Assembly: GCA_018883705.1 (NCBI GenBank)
Contig: JAHLFQ010000112.1
Coordinates: 1 to 10,038, forward strand
Source: Candidatus Cellulosilyticum pullistercoris
GTDB taxonomy: Bacteria; Bacillota; Clostridia; Lachnospirales; Cellulosilyticaceae
Reading direction: 5' to 3'
Length of the DNA stretch: 10,038 nucleotides
Shown here: positions 1 to 4,476 of the stretch, piece by piece
How positions within the stretch are numbered: position 1 is the first letter of the stretch
Layout of the letters: every line of letters starts with the position of its first letter
Notes under the pieces: model-generated
What the model saw: the letters and a program-made list of their open reading frames with translations, nothing else
The model's database searches: none
What the model was told of the DNA's origin: nothing
Made by a program: the position numbers and the translations under genes

Positions 1-641
1 TCTGATGTAAGTGTTGTCCATGTTTGTGGTACCATTGTTACTTCTGCTTCAACCATTTCAATACCAGCTGCTTCTAATGCGGCATGTACATCTGAGAAAG
101 CTTCTGGAGAAGTTGTAATTGTATAACCTTCTTCTTCAGCTTCAAAGTCATCAGCACCAGCTTCAATAGCCATCATCATTAATTCATCTTCTTCTAAATC
201 AGTTGCATCTTTTTCAATAACAATTTGACCTTTTTGATCAAACATAAAAGATACACAACCTGTTGTTCCCATGTTACCGTTACCTTTGGTAAAGGCAGCA
301 CGTACGTTACCAGCTGTACGATTTTTATTATCAGTAAGGGTTTCTACAATGACAGCTACACCACTTGGTCCATACCCTTCATAAGTAATATATTCATAAT
401 TAACATTATCACTATCACCTGCAGCACGTTTAATACTACGTGTAATCGTATCATTTGGCATATTATTAGATTTAGCTTTTGCTATTACATCAGCAAGTTT
501 TCTATTTAAAGAAGGATCGGCACCACCTGCCTTTACAGCCACAGCAAGTTCACGTCCGATTTTAGTGAAAATTTTTCCTTTTGCTGCGTCGTTTTTAGCT
601 TTTTTATGTTTAATATTTGCAAATTTTGAATGTCCAGCCAT
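1..641 (-). CDS. yebC: YebC/PmpR (TACO1) family translation/regulatory protein, 3' end cut off by window
   Basis: The first 213 codons are visible and the C-terminus runs off the left edge; family members are about 240 residues, so roughly 30 are missing. The N-terminus MAGHSKFANIKHKKAKNDAA is the family signature, followed by GKIFTKIGRELAVAVKAGG and the NMPNDTITRSIKRAAG segment. Later segments (YEGYGPSGVAVIVE, NKNRTAGNVRAAFTKGNGNMG, VSFMFDQKG) match the second and third domains. Family knowledge: YebC-type proteins were first described as DNA-binding regulators, and TACO1/YebC members are now linked to translation of proline-rich stretches on the ribosome. The sequence does not say which role applies here. 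The start is fixed by AGGAGGA nine bases upstream. The gene lies 91 bases downstream of the YigZ-family gene on the same strand and has a plausible promoter of its own. Confidence 0.96.
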   Translation of the reverse strand, partial: MAGHSKFANIKHKKAKNDAAKGKIFTKIGRELAVAVKAGGADPSLNRKLADVIAKAKSNNMPNDTITRSIKRAAGDSDNVNYEYITYEGYGPSGVAVIVETLTDNKNRTAGNVRAAFTKGNGNMGTTGCVSFMFDQKGQIVIEKDATDLEEDELMMMAIEAGADDFEAEEEGYTITTSPEAFSDVHAALEAAGIEMVEAEVTMVPQTWTTLTS

Positions 642-644
642 TTG

Positions 645-657
645 TTACATTCCTCCT
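645..657 (-). promoter_or_regulatory. Ribosome-binding site of yebC with an in-frame start-stop (ATG TAA)
   Basis: On the minus strand the order is AGGAGGA, ATG TAA CAA, then the real ATG of yebC at 641-639. AGGAGG (652-657) lies at normal distance from the yebC ATG. The intervening ATG-TAA (650-645) is in the same frame as yebC, but sits only one or two bases after the Shine-Dalgarno core. It is probably too close to be an efficient start. Confidence 0.7.
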
Positions 658-694
658 GATCAATTATTTTCTCTAATGAAAGCACATTGTCTAC

Positions 695-724
695 ATTTTA
701 CCATACTAATTATCCATTTAGCAA
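695..724 (-). promoter_or_regulatory. Candidate sigma-A promoter for yebC
   Basis: Minus strand: TTGCTA (724-719), 18-base spacer, TAAAAT (700-695). The -10 matches 5 of 6 consensus bases and the -35 matches 4 of 6. A 6-bp inverted repeat with a 10-base loop (AATTAT/ATAATT, 708-729) overlaps the -35 region and could be an operator, but has no T-run and is not a terminator. This is a reading by eye. Confidence 0.45.
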
Positions 725-732
725 TAATTCTT

Positions 733-1365
733 TTATAGGGGTACCTCTATAAATTCTTCTTGTCCTCTTGAGATGATAATAGCAGCATTTGTTTTTTCAT
801 TAAGCCATTTTTCAAAGGATTCGCTCTCTTTAATAAGGACTTCAACCTCAAAATTTACTTCTTCAAGATAAGTGCTCGTACGAATCACATAGCCTTTTTC
901 ACCTAGTAAATATTGTACCTTACCTGCTAATGTATAAGGCATTTTGAGATGATATAGATAAATTTTTCGTTTCTCGACAATACCAGCAGCTAGCAAGCCT
1001 TCTTTTGCCGCTTTACCATAAGCTCGTACAAGGCCACCCGTACCTAAAAGTGTGCCACCAAAATATCTTGTGACACAAATGAGAGTATTTTTAATTTCCT
1101 CTCCTTTAAGTAGCTCTAAGATAGGTTTTCCAGCAGTTCCTTGTGGCTCCCCATCATCACTAAATTTTTGAAACTCATTGTTTTCGCCAATTTGATAGGC
1201 AAAGCAATTATGGGTAGCATCATAATATTTCTTACGTAATTGTGCTAGATAGGCCTCAGCTTCTGAAGGAGATTCTACTTTATAGACAGTTGCTATAAAT
1301 TTTGATTTTTTTTCTATAATCATAGCCTCACTATCTTTACTAATAGTTTTATATTGTACTAGCAT
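733..1365 (-). CDS. YigZ/YvyE family protein (IMPACT N-terminal domain + DUF1949)
   Basis: This encodes a 210-residue protein close in length and layout to E. coli YigZ and B. subtilis YvyE. Residues 20-125 form the IMPACT/UPF0029 domain, with DATHNCFAYQIG, FSDDGEPQGTAGKP (68-81), VTRYFGG (98-104) and LGTGGLVRAYGKA (107-119). Residues about 138-205 fit the ferredoxin-like DUF1949 domain. The eukaryotic relative IMPACT binds GCN1 and dampens GCN2 signalling; the bacterial role is not established, and a nucleic-acid or ribosome link is only suggested by the fold. An ATG seven codons upstream (1386) is possible, but the start at 1365 has AGGTG five bases before it, and MLVQYKTI aligns with the N-terminus of YvyE as I recall it. 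The gene is preceded by the terminator of the 81-aa gene, so it is probably transcribed from its own promoter, with possible readthrough into yebC. Confidence 0.93.
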   Translation of the reverse strand: MLVQYKTISKDSEAMIIEKKSKFIATVYKVESPSEAEAYLAQLRKKYYDATHNCFAYQIGENNEFQKFSDDGEPQGTAGKPILELLKGEEIKNTLICVTRYFGGTLLGTGGLVRAYGKAAKEGLLAAGIVEKRKIYLYHLKMPYTLAGKVQYLLGEKGYVIRTSTYLEEVNFEVEVLIKESESFEKWLNEKTNAAIIISRGQEEFIEVPL

Positions 1366-1370
1366 TTTAT

Positions 1371-1375
1371 CACCT
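1371..1375 (-). promoter_or_regulatory. Ribosome-binding site deciding the yigZ-family start
   Basis: AGGTG on the minus strand lies five bases before the ATG at 1365. The upstream in-frame ATG at 1386 only has a weak AGGA eleven or so bases away, so the shorter protein is preferred. Confidence 0.65.
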
Positions 1376-1400
1376 AACCTTTTCATATTAGCATAATCCT

Positions 1401-1406
1401 ATCATA
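1401..1406 (-). promoter_or_regulatory. Possible -10 box (TATGAT) for the yigZ-family gene
   Basis: TATGAT on the minus strand matches 5 of 6 bases of the sigma-A -10. No good -35 lies at 17 bases (TTCATT, 3 of 6). A TSS near 1394 would leave only about 8 bases before the ATG at 1386 but about 29 before the ATG at 1365, consistent with the shorter start. Weak evidence. Confidence 0.3.
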
Positions 1407-1427
1407 AAATACCTATTTTCTGCAATG

Positions 1428-1456
1428 AAAAACAACTACTAAAAGCTTAGTAGTTG
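1428..1456 (-). terminator. Rho-independent terminator after the 81-aa gene
   Basis: A perfect 10-bp stem (CAACTACTAA paired with TTAGTAGTTG, arms 1456-1447 and 1442-1433, 4-base loop) is followed on the minus strand by TTTTT (1432-1428). It begins eight bases after the stop codon of the 81-aa gene and separates that gene from yigZ. Confidence 0.8.
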
Positions 1457-1463
1457 CTTATTA

Positions 1464-1709
1464 TTAAACAATATAGTTGTCAATTATTTCACTTAAATGA
1501 ATAGGTGAGGCACCATGCTTACAGAGTAATTGAATCAATTCAAGCGTTTGTTCTTCATTATCTGAAATCCATTCATAAGTGCTTGTGATGGTTTGGCTAT
1601 TACCTTGAACAAGTTCGATGCCATAATGTGAGTCATTTTGAATCATGTAATAGTGTGTGGGCTTACTAAATCCGTCATACTTTCCGATGTATTGCTTTTT
1701 AATCACCAT
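1464..1709 (-). CDS. Small protein of 81 aa, DUF6514-like, function unknown
   Basis: The start is the ATG at 1709, with GGAGG seven bases upstream (1721-1717); a longer reading to 1730 would place this ribosome-binding site inside the gene. The protein (MVIKKQYIGKYDGFSKPTHY...) has no signal peptide, membrane segment or cysteine pair. Two features recall the DUF6514 family of short Firmicutes proteins: a central YGIEL strand segment (SHYGIELVQGNSQTITS) and a C-terminal helix ending in a P-x-HL-x-E-I-I-D-x-Y pattern (GASPIHLSEIIDNYIV). This assignment is from memory of the family pattern and is moderate. The gene stands alone between a promoter at 1755-1782 and a hairpin terminator at 1428-1456, so it is monocistronic. 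No function can be given; it is probably a soluble cytoplasmic protein. Confidence 0.72.
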   Translation of the reverse strand: MVIKKQYIGKYDGFSKPTHYYMIQNDSHYGIELVQGNSQTITSTYEWISDNEEQTLELIQLLCKHGASPIHLSEIIDNYIV

Positions 1710-1716
1710 GTACTTT

Positions 1717-1721
1717 CCTCC
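1717..1721 (-). promoter_or_regulatory. Ribosome-binding site of the 81-aa gene
   Basis: GGAGG on the minus strand lies seven bases before ATG 1709. It rules in the 81-residue start over the upstream in-frame start at 1730. Confidence 0.75.
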
Positions 1722-1754
1722 AAGAATCACTTATTTTTCCCTTTTCTTTTATAA

Positions 1755-1782
1755 ATTATACCTTAAAAAATTAAATTGTCCT
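1755..1782 (-). promoter_or_regulatory. Candidate sigma-A promoter for the 81-aa gene
   Basis: Minus strand: AGGACA (1782-1777, 4 of 6), 16-base spacer, TATAAT (1760-1755, perfect). The distance to the start codon leaves a leader of about 40 bases. The perfect -10 makes this one of the better promoters in the window. Confidence 0.55.
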
Positions 1783-1955
1783 ATAAAAAAATATCGAGTT
1801 ATTCATTGTAATTCTTGCTTATTTCTACAGAAAATTAACAGTAATTGGAAAATGTAGAGATTAATTTTGCAAATTAATTATTAAGTAGCAATAATATGGT
1901 ATATCGTGCGATAAAAAAATGAATTTAATACAATCATTTTATTCATTCATCGGTT
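1783..1955. other. AT-rich gene-free spacer with two small palindromes
   Basis: No ORF here has a credible ribosome-binding site. It holds two inverted repeats: an 8-bp-arm palindrome at 1860-1878 (ATTAATTT, TGC centre, AAATTAAT) and a 5-bp-arm one at 1902-1913 (TATCG, TG, CGATA). Either could be chance in AT-rich DNA or a protein-binding site. The segment next to hflX holds a possible terminator. Confidence 0.5.
1913..1947 (-). terminator. Possible weak terminator after hflX
   Basis: On the minus strand, AATGAAT (1947-1941) can pair with ATTCATT (1924-1918) across a 16-base loop, and the stem runs into a T-tract (1917-1913). The stem is short and only A/T apart from one G-C pair, so termination here may be inefficient. 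Confidence 0.35.
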
Positions 1956-3212
1956 TTACGACAAAATCCATGGTTCAATTTTATAGAATTTATCTGCCGG
2001 AATAAATCCTTTTAAGTGTACACCTTCATTTGTATACTCTTCTTCTAAGCGTTCACCGAATTCATGACAAAATCTAACAACATCTCCATTAGCATAAGGT
2101 ACTTCAATCTCAAACGGTTTCATATTAGCATATAAAATTTGTTCTATAGTTTCTAATAAATTATCACATCCTAATCCAGTCTTAGCTGAAATTTTAACTT
2201 CATAATCCGCATGTTCATCTTTAGGATAGATACCGTCATATTGATCTGCTTTATTATAGATAGCAATAATAGGAACACCTGAGATTTTTAGACGTTCTAA
2301 CGTTTCATAAACAATTTGTTGATGCGTTAGAATATGTGGTGAGCTAATATCCATCACATGTAAAATAATATCGGCATATTTAGCTTCTTCAAGGGTTGAA
2401 TAAAAGGCCTTAATAAGATGATGTGGGAGCTTACGAATAAATCCAACTGTATCTGTTAATAAAATTTCTGAACCACTAGGCAATGTAACTGCACGAGTTG
2501 TTGGATCTAGTGTAGCAAAGAGTTGATTCTGTACATATACCTCACTTCCACTTAGTTGGTTAAGCAACGTTGACTTACCTGCATTAGTATATCCAACAAT
2601 AGCAACTACTGGTGTACTATTTTTTTTACGACGCTCCCTAATAAGCTGACGATGTTTTTCTACTTCTTTTAATTCTTTTTCTAGTATTTCCATACGTGTT
2701 CTCAAATGCCTTTTATCTAATTCTAGTTTCTTTTCACCAGGACCTCGACTTCCAATCCCACCCGCTTGACGAGAAAGCATAGTTCCAAAACCAATAAGTC
2801 TAGAAGATTGATATTTAAGCTGTGCCATTTCAATTTGAAGTTTTCCTTCCTTAGAACGCGCTCTAGAAGCAAAGATATCTAAAATGATCATGGTACGATC
2901 CATGATTTTAACTTCTAAAGCCTCTGCGAGATTACGCATTTGAATAGGACTCAGTTCATCATCAAAGACAACACCAGTTGCGCCATGAATATGAATAAGT
3001 TCTTTGATTTCATCTGCCTTTCCAGAGCCTATATAAAGACCAGGATTAATACGATCCACACGCTGAAGGACGTGCATAATGACCTCACCTCCAGCTGTCT
3101 TAACAAGTTCTGAAAGCTCTTCTAAACTTTCCCATGCTTCAGCTTCTTCAAACTGCTTTTTTTGTGCAGCTACTAAAATAAATCTTTCGATGTTTTGTTT
3201 ATGTTCTATCAT
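1956..3212 (-). CDS. hflX: GTPase HflX
   Basis: The 418-residue product is the usual length for HflX. Residues about 8-185 are the HflX N-terminal domain and helical linker, including the glycine-rich family signature GFGTMLSRQAGGIGSRGPGE (141-160). The G domain follows: G1 GYTNAGKST (207-215), switch I FATLDPTTR (232-240), G3 DTVGF (254-258), G4 NKAD (320-323) and G5 SAKTG (342-346). A short C-terminal region completes the protein. Family knowledge: HflX binds the 50S subunit, splits stalled 70S ribosomes under heat or antibiotic stress, and hydrolyses GTP. The ATG at 3212 is chosen because AAAGGA lies five bases upstream; a GTG at 3233 and an ATG at 3230 are in frame but have no comparable site. 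The gene follows the PfkB-like gene by 28 bases and is probably co-transcribed with it. Confidence 0.97.
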   Translation of the reverse strand: MIEHKQNIERFILVAAQKKQFEEAEAWESLEELSELVKTAGGEVIMHVLQRVDRINPGLYIGSGKADEIKELIHIHGATGVVFDDELSPIQMRNLAEALEVKIMDRTMIILDIFASRARSKEGKLQIEMAQLKYQSSRLIGFGTMLSRQAGGIGSRGPGEKKLELDKRHLRTRMEILEKELKEVEKHRQLIRERRKKNSTPVVAIVGYTNAGKSTLLNQLSGSEVYVQNQLFATLDPTTRAVTLPSGSEILLTDTVGFIRKLPHHLIKAFYSTLEEAKYADIILHVMDISSPHILTHQQIVYETLERLKISGVPIIAIYNKADQYDGIYPKDEHADYEVKISAKTGLGCDNLLETIEQILYANMKPFEIEVPYANGDVVRFCHEFGERLEEEYTNEGVHLKGFIPADKFYKIEPWILS

Positions 3213-3217
3213 AAGTT

Positions 3218-3223
3218 TCCTTT
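3218..3223 (-). promoter_or_regulatory. Ribosome-binding site deciding the hflX start
   Basis: AAAGGA on the minus strand lies five bases before the ATG at 3212. The longer in-frame starts (GTG 3233, ATG 3230) would place this site inside the coding region. Confidence 0.55.
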
Positions 3224-3240
3224 CTTGCATCACATGTTTA

Positions 3241-4188
3241 TTACAGTAATATTTGTTTAATTTTATTTTTTTTATAATGCGTATCTACGTCTTTTCTTGT
3301 GCAAATTTTATGCATGACATTGTCATTAGCTGATAAGGAGGCTGCTAGGCACAGCTTACCCATTTTTTCTTGTTCATATTTACGATTAATACTAATGGCA
3401 AGTGCACCTAAGAATGCACCACTTGTAGCCGTGTTATTTTTATTAATCAGTTGAAAAGATGATTCAACAAGACAATACTTATGTCTTGATAATACCAAAG
3501 CACCTCTATTTTTTAGATAAACACAAATAAAGTGAATTCCTTGTCCTAAAAATGGAATAAGGCTCTTAGTAATAGATTCGTAGGTATCTGTTGGAAAATC
3601 TAGTGTATGAAGCTGATCTTCTGTCAATAAAATAGCATATGGTCTCTCTTGTACTATCTGTTCCCATACTTCTTTTTGACCAGTTGAAATAACTGTTTTT
3701 ATATTGTTTAATTTAGCCTCTCGAATCCATTTACCATAAATCTCTTCATTTTGTCCAAGTGGCAACTTACCAGAAATCACTAAAGTAGAAACTTTTTTAA
3801 TATGATTTTTCAATTTATAGTTTAGTTTATCAAGCTCCTTATCCATAGTAAATACTTCTTGACTTCTTAAATTATAATAGTCAGCCGACTTTTCAAGTAA
3901 AATTTTTACTTGATGAGGTGTCTCATAATTTGTCCAGACAATGTCTGACTTTACTTTTGATTTATCTAAATAATATTTAATACTTTTTCCTGCAAAGCCT
4001 CCAAGGCTAGTAATTAGAATAGGTTCTTCCTGAAGTACTTTCATCATTTGAGCGCTATAAACTCCCTTTGATAGAATGTTTAATGAAACATTCTTAGAAG
4101 GTATAACTTCCTTTGGAATACAATTTTCCACACTATATATGTATTCAATTGCTGGAAAGGGTGTTATTGTCATTATCAATCTTTTCAC
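3241..4188 (-). CDS. PfkB-fold sugar-kinase homologue (FruK/LacC-like) with degraded active site, likely pseudokinase
   Basis: The 315-residue length and order of conserved blocks match the 1-phosphofructokinase/tagatose-6-phosphate kinase branch of the PfkB family. The blocks are TITPFPAIEYIYSV (7-20, cf. TLNPAID), LSKGVYSAQMMKVL (39-52, cf. GGKGINVARVLK), SLGGFAG (61-67), LVISGKLPLG (136-145, cf. SGSLPPG), AILLTEDQL (185-193, cf. KPNxEEL) and NNTATSGAFLGAL (251-263, cf. the GAGDSxxAG motif). By this alignment the catalytic Asp of GAGD is Ser256, the two anion-hole glycines are Thr, the GGKG pair is LSKG, and the substrate Asn and Asp of NPAID are Phe and Glu. The frame is intact, so the protein is probably made but has lost ordinary kinase chemistry (inference). 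The start is GTG 4188 with AAAGG close upstream; ATG 4173 is an alternative. It precedes hflX and ends in two tandem TAA stops. Confidence 0.85.
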   Translation of the reverse strand: MKRLIMTITPFPAIEYIYSVENCIPKEVIPSKNVSLNILSKGVYSAQMMKVLQEEPILITSLGGFAGKSIKYYLDKSKVKSDIVWTNYETPHQVKILLEKSADYYNLRSQEVFTMDKELDKLNYKLKNHIKKVSTLVISGKLPLGQNEEIYGKWIREAKLNNIKTVISTGQKEVWEQIVQERPYAILLTEDQLHTLDFPTDTYESITKSLIPFLGQGIHFICVYLKNRGALVLSRHKYCLVESSFQLINKNNTATSGAFLGALAISINRKYEQEKMGKLCLAASLSANDNVMHKICTRKDVDTHYKKNKIKQILL

Positions 4189-4215
4189 CGACCTTTATTT
4201 TTTTCTACTTATATA

Positions 4216-4245
4216 GTTATAGCATAAGAAGAGGGAAATTATCCA
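4216..4245 (-). promoter_or_regulatory. Candidate extended -10 promoter for the PfkB-like/hflX unit
   Basis: Minus strand: TGGATA (4245-4240, 4 of 6), 18-base spacer ending in TGC, then TATAAC (4221-4216, 5 of 6). The TGn just before the -10 fits an extended -10 promoter. It would give a leader of roughly 20 bases before GTG 4188. Confidence 0.5.
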
Positions 4246-4367
4246 CTAAAATAAAAACAGGACCTATGATATTTTATGGAATAGAATGGCTAAAATACTG
4301 GGAATACTAATACTAATATTAAGGAATTTTTGCTTATTTAAATAATCCCTACAAAATCTTAATCTAA

Positions 4368-4395
4368 TTGTCATATATTTGGAGCATAATATATT
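4368..4395 (+). promoter_or_regulatory. Candidate upstream promoter (P1) of the PBP gene
   Basis: TTGTCA (4368-4373, 5 of 6), 16-base spacer, TATATT (4390-4395, 5 of 6). It would give a leader of about 75 bases. A perfect TATAAT also occurs at 4397-4402, but without a -35 at usable distance. Confidence 0.45.
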
Positions 4396-4423
4396 ATATA
4401 ATAGAAAAGTATATGGTGCTATT

Positions 4424-4452
4424 TTGCCTATACCCTCATTATTTGATATAAT
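4424..4452 (+). promoter_or_regulatory. Candidate proximal promoter (P2) of the PBP gene
   Basis: TTGCCT (4424-4429, 4 of 6), 17-base spacer, TATAAT (4447-4452, perfect) with TGA just before it, an extended -10. Transcription would start near 4459, giving a very short leader of about 18 bases that still includes the ribosome-binding site. The -10 sits in a short inverted repeat (TTATT/AATAA, 4439-4454). Confidence 0.5.
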
Positions 4453-4461
4453 AAATCCTTG

Positions 4462-4470
4462 AGGAGGAGG
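4462..4470 (+). promoter_or_regulatory. Ribosome-binding site deciding the PBP start
   Basis: AGGAGGAGG lies six bases before ATG 4477. The open frame extends up to a TTG at 4459, but that reading would translate the Shine-Dalgarno itself as three Arg codons, so 4477 is the start. Confidence 0.85.
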
Positions 4471-4476
4471 AATGAA

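Larger units (their letters stand above)
4189..4476. other. Divergent intergenic region between the PfkB-like gene and the PBP gene
   Basis: About 290 bases without a convincing gene. The left part carries the minus-strand promoter at 4216-4245. The right part carries two candidate plus-strand promoters (4368-4395 and 4424-4452) and a strong ribosome-binding site. The middle (4246-4367) is AT-rich and shows only short repeats such as ATACTAATACTA near 4304. A weak hairpin (GTATA/TATAC plus a GG/CC pair, 4409-4433) lies in the possible PBP leader and has no T-run. Confidence 0.6.

Noticed and set aside
225..509. 94-codon plus-strand ORF across yebC
   Set aside because: Its start at 225 is a non-ATG codon and it runs antisense to the highly conserved yebC frame. 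Its Cys/Thr/Ile-rich composition is what the reverse of that gene gives.
1657..1857. 66-codon plus-strand ORF between the 81-aa gene and hflX
   Set aside because: It is antisense to the start, ribosome-binding site and promoter of the 81-aa gene and lacks its own ribosome-binding site.
4113..4310. 65-codon plus-strand ORF over the start of the PfkB-like gene
   Set aside because: It runs antisense to the conserved N-terminal block of that gene and across its promoter, with no ribosome-binding site.
4286..4345. 19-codon hydrophobic ORF on the plus strand (MAKILGILILILRNFCLFK)
   Set aside because: The peptide looks like a toxin-type mini-protein, but no ribosome-binding site lies at proper distance and the hydrophobic run follows from repeated ATACTA units in AT-rich DNA.
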